Assembly: GCA_019637195.1 (NCBI GenBank)
Contig: JAHBWA010000012.1
Span: 42,091-106,090, forward strand
From: Labilithrix sp.
GTDB taxonomy: Bacteria; Myxococcota_A; Polyangia; Polyangiales; Polyangiaceae
Reading direction: 5' to 3'
Length of the DNA: 64,000 nucleotides
The notes below the pieces were generated by a model. It worked only from the letters and a program-made list of their open reading frames with translations. It ran no database searches and was not told the origin of the DNA. Shown in pieces: positions 8,654 to 15,998 of this stretch (position 1 is the first letter of the stretch; each line of letters opens with the position of its first letter). The position numbers were made by a program, and so were the translations under genes.

Positions 8654-8903
8654 GCGCGATGTATAGGCGAAGTGCCGGCGGAGCGTTAGCGGGTCGCGCC
8701 GGCCGGCCGCGCTCGGCTCTGCGGCGAGCGCGGCCGAGCTCGCGGCTCCGCGTGAGGCCGGCCGTCGGCTCGATCGAGACGGCCGGGACCGCACGAATCC
8801 GTGCACGAGGAGCGTCGCGTCCCCGGCGCGTCGGCCGGCCTCGCTCGCTCGGTGCCCGAAGCGCGTCGCGGCCCCGTCCGCGTCGGCCCGCCGGCCCGCC
8901 CGC

Positions 8904-9845
8904 TCAGTGCCCGAGGAGCGTCGCGTCGCCGCCGGCGGCCATCGCGCGGACCTTGTCGGCCGCGATCTTGCGCTGCTCGGGCGTGAGGATCGGGAGGATC
9001 TTCTCCGCGAAGCCGCTCATCCGATCGACGCCGAAGCGCGCCATCGCCTTCGCGTCGTGCGGCGGCGCGACCTGGTCGAGGTCGAACGTGTCCGCGCGGA
9101 ACGCCTCGAGCGAGCGCTTCCCTGCGTGCGGCCCGCCGCCGTGACGGGGGCCGCCACGCTTGCCCTCGGCGTGGCCCGGACCGCGCTCACCGCGCGCGTG
9201 GTGCCTCCAGCCCCCGGCGTTCGCGCCGTCCTTGTGGGCCTCGCGCCCTTCCTTGTAGGCCTCGCGCATCGCGTCGCGGATCTGGCCGCGCTGCTCGTCG
9301 GTGAGCTGCAGATCGTCGGCCAGCGCCTTGAGCTTCCCGAAGCCGCCCTTCATGTGCTCGCCGCGCTCGCCGCGCTTCGCCTTCATCTGCTTCTCGAGAG
9401 CGTCGACGAAGGCGCCCCGCTGTTCGGCGTCGAGCAAGCCGTGGAGCTTGGTGAGCGCGGCGCGATCGTCGGCGCGGACCTTCTCGAAGTCCGCCGTCAC
9501 CTTGTCGATCTTCGGCTGGAGCGCGGCGCGGTCGAGCGTCCCGCTCTCGATCTGGGCGGCGAAGGCCGTCATCAGCTCCTTCTTCGCGTCGCCCATCGGC
9601 GCGTGACGCGCCTCGGCCTCGGCGGCGAGCTTCTCGATCTCGGCGCGTTGCTCGGGGCGGAGCGGGACCTCTCCGAGCGCGTCGCCGACGAGCCTCACGA
9701 CGCCGTGGGTGTTCGTGCCGATGGGCGCTTTGGTCGCCGCGCTGGCGCTCGTCTGCGGCGACTCGACCGTGCCGCCGCAGGCGACCGCGAACACCGACAC
9801 GCCGGCGACCGAAAGAGAGAACGCGATGCTTCGAACGAGCTTCAT
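8904..9845 (-). CDS. Periplasmic LTXXQ/Spy-like repeat lipoprotein
   Basis: A 313-residue lipoprotein. The N-terminus has a basic start, a hydrophobic stretch and a lipobox ending VFAVAC at about residue 23. The mature protein is helical and contains three Spy/CpxP-type motifs: VPLRPEQRAEIEKL, LQLTDEQRGQIRDAM and LPILTPEQRKIAADK, where LTxxQ is the family signature. A His/Gly/Arg-rich low-complexity linker (GGWRHHARGERGPGH) separates the second and third. Spy-like proteins are periplasmic chaperones or metal/stress sensors; the His-rich linker suggests possible metal binding, which is inference. The start is fixed by GGAGGT 8 nt before the ATG at 9845. It lies downstream of, and on the same strand as, the DUF2505-like gene (108-bp gap). 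Confidence 0.75.
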   Translation of the reverse strand: MKLVRSIAFSLSVAGVSVFAVACGGTVESPQTSASAATKAPIGTNTHGVVRLVGDALGEVPLRPEQRAEIEKLAAEAEARHAPMGDAKKELMTAFAAQIESGTLDRAALQPKIDKVTADFEKVRADDRAALTKLHGLLDAEQRGAFVDALEKQMKAKRGERGEHMKGGFGKLKALADDLQLTDEQRGQIRDAMREAYKEGREAHKDGANAGGWRHHARGERGPGHAEGKRGGPRHGGGPHAGKRSLEAFRADTFDLDQVAPPHDAKAMARFGVDRMSGFAEKILPILTPEQRKIAADKVRAMAAGGDATLLGH

Positions 9846-9953
9846 CCAGATGACCTCCGCTCGAGTATGACGCGCGAAGTGCCCGATCCGCTGCATCCCG
9901 CCCGGTAAAGAACCGTAAACGGGATCAAGTGCTCGTAATCGCGAAGGTTTTGG

Positions 9954-10463
9954 CTATAGCCCGTTCTCTTTGATGTACTGGTTCGTGAAGGCGGTGCTGT
10001 TGTCGTACGAGGCGCGGAGGTCCGCCATGATGCGGTCCTCGACCATGCCGCCGACCATGAAGACCTTCACCTCGACGGAGATGCGGCACATGCGCCGGAT
10101 CTTCTTGTCGCCGATCTTCTCGGCCCAGAGCTCGCCGCTCACCTTCGTCTTGTCCGCCATCGTGCTCGGCGTGACCTTGAAGGAGTAGCGCTTCGTCTTC
10201 TTGTCGAAGGTCCCTTCCTCCGTGTACGCGAGGCGGTCGCCGATCACCTTCTTCAGCGCGCCGGGCAGGTCCCCGACGGGCGGATCGACCTGGACGCGGC
10301 GGACGATCTTGTCGCCCTCCTCCTTGGAGTCGAGGAGCTTCCAGCCCGGGAACTTGAGCGCTCCCTCGTAGAGCTTCTTGTTGAACCCTTCGTCGAAGAC
10401 GATCTTCGACCAGAACGTATCTTCGTCGGTCTCGATCTCGTGGCGGAGCGTGGTTTCGGGCAT
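9954..10463 (-). CDS. DUF2505-like (SRPBCC fold) protein
   Basis: A 169-residue soluble protein without signal peptide. It begins with an acidic helix and DTFWSKIVFDEGFNKKLYEGALKFPGW and ends in a C-terminal helix with many charged residues. The order and motifs resemble DUF2505, a START/SRPBCC-type ligand-binding family of unknown ligand. The ATG at 10463 follows a GAGGA ribosome binding site. It is divergent from the serine protease gene across a 306-bp gap. The assignment rests on recalled family features (VPPVGDLPGALKKVIG-like centre, helical C-terminus) and is not certain. Confidence 0.65.
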   Translation of the reverse strand: MPETTLRHEIETDEDTFWSKIVFDEGFNKKLYEGALKFPGWKLLDSKEEGDKIVRRVQVDPPVGDLPGALKKVIGDRLAYTEEGTFDKKTKRYSFKVTPSTMADKTKVSGELWAEKIGDKKIRRMCRISVEVKVFMVGGMVEDRIMADLRASYDNSTAFTNQYIKENGL

Positions 10464-10769
10464 CTCGGTCCTCGGAAGGGCAAAAGGTGCAGCTCGCGAG
10501 CGGCACGGCGTGGAACGGGTCGGGTCGAGCACGAGGGCCGGCGGGGCGGCTGTCCGCGTCGCCTCGGCGCTCGGGACCTCTTCGAGCCCCGCAGCCTAAC
10601 CAATGCGCGCGCGAACGAGATCCGAAATGCGGCCCGGACGGTCCGCGGCCAACCCCGGTGGGCGCTCATGATCAGGGCCCGGCGATCCACGATCAGGGTA
10701 GGAGATCCGCGAAAATACGCGGGTCGCGCGCCGTCCACCGCTGGCACGCGGCTTGTTACATGACCAGCC
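10464..10769. promoter_or_regulatory. Divergent intergenic region before the serine protease
   Basis: This 306-bp stretch lies between the leftward DUF2505-like gene and the rightward protease gene. It contains a short direct repeat (GATCAGGG near 10670 and 10692) and a sigma-54-like element just before the protease (listed separately). No small gene is convincing here. Confidence 0.45.
10742..10757 (+). promoter_or_regulatory. Sigma-54-like -24/-12 promoter element
   Basis: The sequence TGGCACG-CGGC-TTGTT matches the sigma-54 consensus TGGCACR-N4-TTGCW at all but one position (T for C at the -12 C). Spacing between the GG and TTG elements is exact. The predicted transcription start would be only a few bases before the protease ATG at 10770, leaving almost no leader and no ribosome binding site, so the message would be nearly leaderless. 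Sigma-54 promoters are common in myxobacteria. A chance match is possible. Confidence 0.45.
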
Positions 10770-11867
10770 ATGAAGAGCACGCTCGCCGCCCTGGTCTTCG
10801 CCTTCGCGGTCACCGGGTGCGCCGCGCAGGACGAGGCGGACGCCGCCTCCCGCGAGGACCGCGTGACCAGCAGCGAGTCGATCGTCGGCGGGACGAGCGC
10901 GAGCCTGGCGTCGTGGCCCGGCATGGTGCAGCTCGTCCACGGGTCGGCGGGCGAGGGCTGCGGAGGGACGCTGGTAGCCCCCGGCTGGGTGCTCACGGCG
11001 GCGCACTGCCTCGACAACACGGCGACCGGCGGGATCACGCAGGTGATCTTCGGGCGCGAGGTCATGAGCTCGGGGCCGGGCGAGCGCATCGCCGTGACCC
11101 AGGCGATCAAGCACACGGGCTTCACCGACGCGTCGATGGATCACGACATCGCGCTGCTCCGCCTCGCCCAGCCGAGCAACCACCCGCGCGCGCGCCTCGT
11201 CACGGCGAGCGAAGGGAGCACCGTGAGCCCCGGCAGGCCGGTCACGGCCGTCGGCTGGGGAAACACGACGGAGGGCGGCCAGCGTAGCAACGCCCTCCAG
11301 CAGGTCACGGTCCCCGTCGTCGCGCAGGATGTCTGCAACCAGCAGTTTTCCCAGATGGGGGGCGTGACGGCGAACATGCTCTGCGCCGGCGTCCCGGAGG
11401 GCGGCAAGGACGCGTGTCAGAACGACAGCGGCGGGCCGCTCTTCATGATGTTCGGCCAGGTGCCGGTCCAGGTCGGCATCGTGAGCTTCGGCGACGGGTG
11501 CGCGCGCGCGAACTCGTCGGGCGTCTACACGCGCGTGTCGAACTACGCCGCGTGGCTCGCGACACAGTCGGGCGGCGCGGTCGTCGTGGGCGGTCCAGGC
11601 TCTCCCGACGATCAAGCCGGGCCCGTGACGCCGGACGACGAGCTCGATCCGGGGTCGGATGACGGAGACGTGGACGACCTCGACGACGAGGACGAGGACG
11701 AGGACGAGGAGGCCACGCCGAAAAAGAAGAAGAAGCGGCGCCGGCAGCAGGTCGTGATGCAGTCGGGCTGCAGCGCGTCGCCCGCGTCCGGCTCCGGCTC
11801 CGCGTCGGCCCTCGCGCTCGGCGTGGCGCTCGCGCTGGCGGCGGTCCGCCGTCGCCGCTCGGCGTAG
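10770..11867 (+). CDS. Secreted trypsin-like serine protease with MYXO-CTERM-like tail
   Basis: 365 residues. A signal peptide with lipobox VTGC (Cys17) is followed by a propeptide-like stretch and the mature start IVGGTSAS. The S1 catalytic triad is complete: His79 (TAAHC), Asp126 (DHDIALL), Ser220 (NDSGGP). After the catalytic domain (about 38-270) comes a Gly/Pro linker, then an acidic run (DDLDDEDEDEDEEA) directly followed by a basic run (KKKKKRRRQQ). The end is a Ser/Gly stretch with a single Cys, a hydrophobic helix and RRRRS, as in MYXO-CTERM sorting tails of myxobacteria. The presence of both a lipobox and a MYXO-CTERM-like tail is unusual. It is likely cell-surface exposed. Confidence 0.92.
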   Translation: MKSTLAALVFAFAVTGCAAQDEADAASREDRVTSSESIVGGTSASLASWPGMVQLVHGSAGEGCGGTLVAPGWVLTAAHCLDNTATGGITQVIFGREVMSSGPGERIAVTQAIKHTGFTDASMDHDIALLRLAQPSNHPRARLVTASEGSTVSPGRPVTAVGWGNTTEGGQRSNALQQVTVPVVAQDVCNQQFSQMGGVTANMLCAGVPEGGKDACQNDSGGPLFMMFGQVPVQVGIVSFGDGCARANSSGVYTRVSNYAAWLATQSGGAVVVGGPGSPDDQAGPVTPDDELDPGSDDGDVDDLDDEDEDEDEEATPKKKKKRRRQQVVMQSGCSASPASGSGSASALALGVALALAAVRRRRSA

Positions 11868-11938
11868 CGTCGATCCCGCGGCTCGTCGCAGACCTCACGC
11901 GCGCGTCCGCGTCTCGGTCGCGTCGATCCCGCGGCTCG
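11867..11938. repeat. 19-bp direct repeat after the protease gene
   Basis: The 19-bp sequence GCGTCGATCCCGCGGCTCG occurs at 11867-11885 and again at 11920-11938, a 53-bp offset. It overlaps the end of the protease gene by one base and lies in the gap before the next convergent gene. Its role is unknown; it may be a small local duplication. Confidence 0.6.
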
Positions 11939-11994
11939 CGCGCCGATCGCGTCGAGCCCGCCGCGCGCGTCTCGCCTCGGCCGTGAAATGCGGA

Positions 11995-12029
11995 GCGGCC
12001 GCGCTTCTGCCTGGCAGAGACGCGGCCGC
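11995..12029. terminator. Long GC hairpin between convergent genes
   Basis: Perfect 9-bp arms (GCGGCCGCG at 11995-12003 and CGCGGCCGC at 12021-12029) enclose a further stem TCTGCC/GGCAGA, giving an almost continuous 17-bp stem-loop. It sits between the ends of the protease gene (rightward) and the H1-tailed gene (leftward), the right place for a two-way terminator, though there is no T-tract. Confidence 0.5.
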
Positions 12030-12068
12030 GGGGACCGTGTCGCGCGTCGAGGCGCGATCGGCTCGGTC

Positions 12069-12491
12069 TCAGGCCTTCTTGGCGGCCGCCTTCTTCTTCG
12101 GGGCGGCCTTCTTCTCGGCCTTCGGCTTCGCAGCGGCCAGCTTCGCCTTCTTCTCGGCCCCGGCGACGCGCTTCGACGCCGACTGGTACATGTCCCAGAG
12201 GCGCGGGACCGGGTAGGCGCCGAGGCGGGTCTTGTAGCCCTCGTCCTTCGCGCGCTTCTCGATCTCGGCGATCGCGTCGATGAGCTTCGCGCGCGTGCCG
12301 AACTTCTCCTTCACGGCCGTGAAGGTCTTCTGCAGGCGGAGGAGCTTGGCGTTGGAGACGTGGGCCAGGCCCTTCTTCGCGTTGAGGCGCGAGACCCAGA
12401 GGTCGTCGCCCTTGGTGAGCTTCTCGAGCTCGGCGACGAGCTTCGCCTTGTCACCAAACGTCTCTTTCACGGTCGCGATGGGGCTCTTCAT
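12069..12491 (-). CDS. Small basic protein with duplicated module and histone-H1-like tail
   Basis: 140 residues. Two similar ~45-residue modules are visible: IATVKETFGDKAKLVAELEKLT and FTAVKEKFGTRAKLIDAIAEI, each a helical unit with FG(D/T)(K/R)AKL. The last ~35 residues are almost only Lys, Ala and Pro (AAPKKKAAAKKA), like histone H1 or the DNA-binding tails of bacterial H1-like proteins. There is no signal peptide. The ATG at 12491 follows a GGAGA site. I do not recognise the folded modules; a role as a nucleoid-associated or DNA/RNA-binding protein is inferred from the tail alone. Confidence 0.75.
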   Translation of the reverse strand: MKSPIATVKETFGDKAKLVAELEKLTKGDDLWVSRLNAKKGLAHVSNAKLLRLQKTFTAVKEKFGTRAKLIDAIAEIEKRAKDEGYKTRLGAYPVPRLWDMYQSASKRVAGAEKKAKLAAAKPKAEKKAAPKKKAAAKKA

Positions 12492-12693
12492 GGTTCTCTC
12501 CGAGGGTGCGCGAGATGACTCGCGCGGCTAAAGGGTCTGCCTTCCTAGCGCACGCGGGTCGGTCTCCGCAAGCCGCCCGGGCTCGCGCTCGGCTCCGGTG
12601 ACCCCGCGGTCCGCGCCCGCCGCCGGCCTGTAAGGTCCGCCAGAGCTCGCGCGTTCTGTGGGCCTTCGTCGCTTTCGTCGACCTGGAGGACTC

Positions 12694-13647
12694 ATGAGAT
12701 CACGGTTCACGTCGCTCGGAGGCGCCGCGATGGCGGCGCTGCTGGCCCTCGCCGGGTGTGGTGGTGCGGAGCGGCCCGTCGCGTCCTATCCGGACGCCCC
12801 CGCGGGCGGTTACCGCTCGCAGGGAGCGAGCCCCGAGGGGGACGCGTCCTCGATGCGGGCGCAGTTCGAGAGCGACTCGGTCCGGACGGAGGCGCCGGCG
12901 GAGGCGCGGATGGACGTCGAGCGCGCCGTATCGATCGCCTCCACGGGCTCGGGGGCCGCGGGCTCGGCGTACGCCCCGAGCGCGCCCCGCAAGGCGGCGA
13001 CGCCGCAGGCGCCCGGGTCGCCGACCCCCGCGCAGCCGCAGGCGTCGCCTCCCGCGGACGCGAAGAAGGCCCCGAAGACGGAGCCCACCCAGGAGCCGGC
13101 GCAGACTCGCGATCTGGTCATCTACACGGCGCGCTTCACGATGGCCGTCTACCAGGTCGACCAGGGCCTCACCGCCGTCGAGAGGATCGCGCGCGACAAC
13201 GGCGGCTACCTCGGACAGAAGAAGGATCGCGAGATCACCGTGCGCGTCCCGCGCGGGCGCTTCGAGACGACGCTCGCCGCGGTCGACCAGATCGGCGACG
13301 TCCTCCACCGCGAGATCGACGCCCAGGACGTCACCGACGAGCACGTCGACCTCGAGATCCGCATCAAGAACGCCCGCGCGATGCAGCACCGCCTCACGGA
13401 GCTGCTCACCAAGGCGAGCGTGAAGGACGCGCTCGAGATCGAGAAGGAGCTGCACCGCGTGACCGAGGAGCTCGAGCGCCTCGAAGGCCGGATGAAGGTG
13501 TTGAAGGATCGCGTCGCGTTCTCGACGATCACCGTCACGTTCGCGGCGCGCGGTGCGCAGATCCAGGTCGCGCGCACGCGCCTGCCGTTCCCCTGGCTCG
13601 GCGCCCTCAACCTGCCGTCTCTCCTGTCCCTGTCGGAGGAAAAATGA
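12694..13647 (+). CDS. DUF4349 lipoprotein
   Basis: 317 residues. A signal peptide with lipobox LALAGC is followed by a long Pro/Ala/Thr-rich disordered stretch (to about residue 140). The DUF4349 domain follows, starting RDLVIYTARFTMAVYQVDQ and including GGYLGQKKDREITVRVPRGRFE and a long coiled-coil (LTELLTKASVKDALEIEKEL). DUF4349 proteins are envelope proteins of unknown function, often with a C-terminal membrane helix; here the end is only weakly hydrophobic. A GGAGG ribosome binding site precedes the ATG by 5 nt. The stop overlaps a possible ATG of the next lipoprotein gene (ATGA), so the two are a coupled pair. Confidence 0.85.
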   Translation: MRSRFTSLGGAAMAALLALAGCGGAERPVASYPDAPAGGYRSQGASPEGDASSMRAQFESDSVRTEAPAEARMDVERAVSIASTGSGAAGSAYAPSAPRKAATPQAPGSPTPAQPQASPPADAKKAPKTEPTQEPAQTRDLVIYTARFTMAVYQVDQGLTAVERIARDNGGYLGQKKDREITVRVPRGRFETTLAAVDQIGDVLHREIDAQDVTDEHVDLEIRIKNARAMQHRLTELLTKASVKDALEIEKELHRVTEELERLEGRMKVLKDRVAFSTITVTFAARGAQIQVARTRLPFPWLGALNLPSLLSLSEEK

Positions 13648-13677
13648 AGCTCGCTGTCGGAGGAGAAATGAAGCGCG
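13630..13677 (+). repeat. Tandem duplication of a ribosome-binding-site/start-codon unit
   Basis: A 24-bp unit (13630-13653) is repeated directly at 13654-13677 with 22 of 24 bases identical. Each copy carries CGGAGGA followed by an ATG (13644 and 13668). Both ATGs are in the same frame, so the downstream gene has two complete translation-initiation sites. The first ATG overlaps the stop of the DUF4349 gene. Confidence 0.85.
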
Positions 13678-14186
13678 CGCTCGCCACGCTCCTCGTCGCC
13701 GGGGCCGCGCTCTTCGCGACCGCGTGCGGACGCCCGTTCGACGTCAAGACCGCGCCCGGCTTCGTCCCGCTCGAGAACCAGTCGTCGTACGAGTACCGCG
13801 CGACCACGCCCGAGGGCGTCGTCGTCGCCGTGCGGGTCGTCGAGGACGAGAAGCGCGGCGACCTCGACTTCTGGACGCAGGCGCTCACGCTTCAGCTCCG
13901 CGACGTCTCCGGCTACGCGCTGCTCGACACGGTCGACGTCGCCTCGCGCGACGGGACGAAGGGCAAGCTGCTCAAGTTCGGCCACGACGAGAGCGACAAG
14001 CCCTTCGCCTACTGGGTCACGATCTACCCGGCGCAGGGCAGGCTCTTCCTCGTCGAGGCCGGCGGCGCCAAGGAGGCGTTTTCGCGCGCCCAGCCGAGCG
14101 TCGAGTGGATGCTCGCGAGCGTCCGCGTCCGCTGCGACACGGTCGTCAGTCCGGTGCTCGCCTCCCGCACGTGCAACCGCTGGTGA
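13668..14186 (+). CDS. Small lipoprotein of unknown function
   Basis: 172 residues from the ATG at 13668 (180 from 13644). The 13668 start gives a normal lipoprotein signal, MKRALATLLVAGAALFATAC, whereas the upstream start adds eight residues. The mature part begins with GRPFDVKTAPGFVPLE, has alternating beta-like stretches, and contains two Cys near the C-terminus (VRCDTVV, SRTCNRW). I do not recognise the family. It follows the DUF4349 lipoprotein gene and is probably made with it. Both starts have good ribosome binding sites because the initiation region is duplicated. Confidence 0.75.
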   Translation: MKRALATLLVAGAALFATACGRPFDVKTAPGFVPLENQSSYEYRATTPEGVVVAVRVVEDEKRGDLDFWTQALTLQLRDVSGYALLDTVDVASRDGTKGKLLKFGHDESDKPFAYWVTIYPAQGRLFLVEAGGAKEAFSRAQPSVEWMLASVRVRCDTVVSPVLASRTCNRW

Positions 14187-14288
14187 GCCGACCGTGGGCG
14201 CGACGGCGATGGCGCGCGAGGCGGAGCGACGCCGGAGGTTCCGAGGCCGGCCGCGCCCCGCCCGAGTCCGAGTCCGAGCGTTTGCGCC

Positions 14289-14317
14289 GAGTGGTAATCC
14301 GCCACATAATGCCACTC
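14289..14317. promoter_or_regulatory. Operator-like inverted repeat at the ParD-like/NTase pair
   Basis: Arms GAGTGGTAAT (14289-14298) and AATGCCACTC (14308-14317) match at 8 of 10 positions, with a 9-nt spacer, in a locally AT-richer patch. The right arm overlaps a possible start codon at 14309. Such a site just before a toxin-antitoxin-like operon fits autoregulation by the ribbon-helix-helix antitoxin. Confidence 0.5.
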
Positions 14318-14320
14318 ACG

Positions 14321-14626
14321 ATGGCGAAGTCGATCCGGATCTCCGACGACCTCTACGACATGGCCGCGACGGAGGCCGCGATGATGCATCGCTCGCTCGC
14401 TCAACAGATCGAGCACTGGGCCGCGATCGGACAGGCCGTCGAGGCGAGCGGCGATCTGCCGGCGATCCGTAGCGCGGCCGTCGCGCACATGCGCGCGCGC
14501 GACCACGAGCGCGTTCGTCGAGGCCGCGTCTCGGCGGATGACCTCGCGCTCGTCTCGAAGGCGCGAATCCGGAAGGCCGCGGTGATCTTTCCGCGCGATG
14601 CCTTCGCTGAGTACGGCCGCGAGTGA
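14321..14626 (+). CDS. ParD-like antitoxin
   Basis: 101 residues from the ATG at 14321 (an ATG at 14309 is possible but lies in the operator-like repeat). The N-terminal half, AKSIRISDDLYDMAATEAAM followed by HRSLAQQIEHWAAIGQAVE, matches the ParD-like antitoxin family, with a ribbon-helix-helix strand and a conserved RS-x3-QIEHWA-x-IG motif. The C-terminal half is Arg-rich and could wrap the partner. It ends in a GTGA overlap with the nucleotidyltransferase-like gene, the usual coupling in toxin-antitoxin pairs. It would bind the toxin and repress the operon at the upstream inverted repeat (inferred). Confidence 0.8.
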   Translation: MAKSIRISDDLYDMAATEAAMMHRSLAQQIEHWAAIGQAVEASGDLPAIRSAAVAHMRARDHERVRRGRVSADDLALVSKARIRKAAVIFPRDAFAEYGRE

Positions 14627-15399
14627 CCGCGGTCGGCAAGCGGGAGGCGATCGTGCCGCGCGAGGTGGTCGATCGGTTGCTCGCGGCGAGCGCCGGCCTC
14701 GTTCTGGTCGGCGGACAAGCGCTCAAGGTGTGGATGGACCGGTACGAGGTCACCCTGCCGCCGCGGATCGCGTACGTGTCACGTGACGTCGACTTCCTCG
14801 CCGCCTCCGCGTCCGACGCGGCCTCCGTCCGGCGACTCGCGAGCGCCCTCGGAGGGCGGACCGTCTTCCCCCGCCGACGGGCTGCATTGACGGCGCTCGT
14901 CGGCCAAGCCGTCAAGGATCTCTCCGAGGAGGAGGTGTTCAACGTCGACGTGCTGCACCGCGTGTTCGGTGCAGACGACGGCGTGCGTTCGCGCGCGGTA
15001 GAAGTCCGCCTCGCCAAGGTGACCTTTCGCGTGATGCACCCGCTCGATGTCCTGAAGAGTCGGGTCGACAATCTCGCCGGGTTGAGGGAGAAGCAGAACG
15101 AGCTCGGGGAGGCGCAGCTTCGCGCCGCGATCCTCGTCGCGCGCGCGTTCCAGCGCGAGGCGGCGGCGTCGGAGAGCGCGCGGCGAACACGAAGGCCCAC
15201 GACCCTTCGCTACGCGGGCTTCATCGAGCACCTCGCGCTCGGGGCTGCGGGGAGGAAGCTTGCGCGGCGTTACGGTCTTCACGTCGCGGACGCGATCGAG
15301 CCCGGGACCGTCCCGAGTCGCGAGCTTCTCTCCGCGAAGCTCCCTCGACTGGCGAAGCTGATGTCGGCGGAGCGGCGCGGCGAGCTCGGGCTGTCGTGA
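14623..15399 (+). CDS. Nucleotidyltransferase-like (AbiEii/MNT-type) putative toxin
   Basis: 258 residues starting with GTG inside the antitoxin stop. It carries the nucleotidyltransferase signature: GLVLVGGQALKVW (Gly-Gly helix start), SRDVDFL (the Asp-x-Asp metal pair) and a later Asp in FNVDVL. The line VMHPLDVLKSRVDNLAG is typical of AbiEii-type and related transferases. The C-terminal ~90 residues are helical and basic. In AbiEii, such enzymes add nucleotides to tRNA and stop growth. Pairing with a ParD-like antitoxin rather than AbiEi or HEPN is what makes it notable. It could instead be a resident regulatory transferase. Confidence 0.78.
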   Translation: MTAVGKREAIVPREVVDRLLAASAGLVLVGGQALKVWMDRYEVTLPPRIAYVSRDVDFLAASASDAASVRRLASALGGRTVFPRRRAALTALVGQAVKDLSEEEVFNVDVLHRVFGADDGVRSRAVEVRLAKVTFRVMHPLDVLKSRVDNLAGLREKQNELGEAQLRAAILVARAFQREAAASESARRTRRPTTLRYAGFIEHLALGAAGRKLARRYGLHVADAIEPGTVPSRELLSAKLPRLAKLMSAERRGELGLS

Positions 15400-15437
15400 G
15401 CGTCGCGCGTCGGTCTCGGCGCGCTCCTCGGTCTCCG

Positions 15438-15875
15438 CTACGCGGTCGCGTCCTTCAGGCGCCGGGTCAGCGCCTTGAGCTCCTCGCGGAGCCGCGCGAG
15501 CTCGGACATCGACAGGCACGTCCTCGCGAAGATCTCCTTCCCGACCTCGGAGGCCTTGCGCTCGAGGCGCTTGCCTTTCGTGGTGAGGAAGATCTCGACC
15601 ACGCGCTCGTCGGCGGCGCTCCGCCGGCGCTCGACGAGGCCGCGAGCCTCGAGGCGCTTCAGGAGCGGCGTCAGCGTGGCCGAGTCGAGGTGGAGGCGCT
15701 CGCCGATGCGCGAGACGCGGGCGCCGTCCTCCTCCCAGAGCGTGAGCAGGACGAGGTACTGCGGGTACGTCACCTCGAGCGCCTCGAGCAGCGGCTGGTA
15801 GGCGCCGGTCATCGCGCGCGACGCGGCGTGCAGCGCGAAACAGAGCTGGTTGTCGAGCCGCAGCGCCTCGTTCAT
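15438..15875 (-). CDS. ohrR: OhrR-type MarR-family peroxide-sensing repressor
   Basis: 145 residues, MarR winged-helix fold: recognition region LHLDSATLTPLLKRLEARG and wing RRSAADERVVEI. The sensing Cys is Cys12 in LRLDNQLCFALHAASR, the hallmark of one-Cys OhrR proteins. It lies 123 bp downstream of ohr on the same strand, the classic ohr-ohrR arrangement. Organic hydroperoxides oxidise the Cys and release the repressor from DNA; probable binding sites are the palindromes before ohr. Convergent with the nucleotidyltransferase-like gene. Confidence 0.92.
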   Translation of the reverse strand: MNEALRLDNQLCFALHAASRAMTGAYQPLLEALEVTYPQYLVLLTLWEEDGARVSRIGERLHLDSATLTPLLKRLEARGLVERRRSAADERVVEIFLTTKGKRLERKASEVGKEIFARTCLSMSELARLREELKALTRRLKDATA

Positions 15876-15998
15876 TCCGTTCGTTCCTCGGGTTCGTGTC
15901 GGGTTCGGTTCGGGCCTGGTGCGTCGCGCCCGGCCGCGTCGGTCCGGGCCCCCGGTGAGGCGCCGGACCTCGTGCGCGCCCGGTGACGCTCCAGGCGA

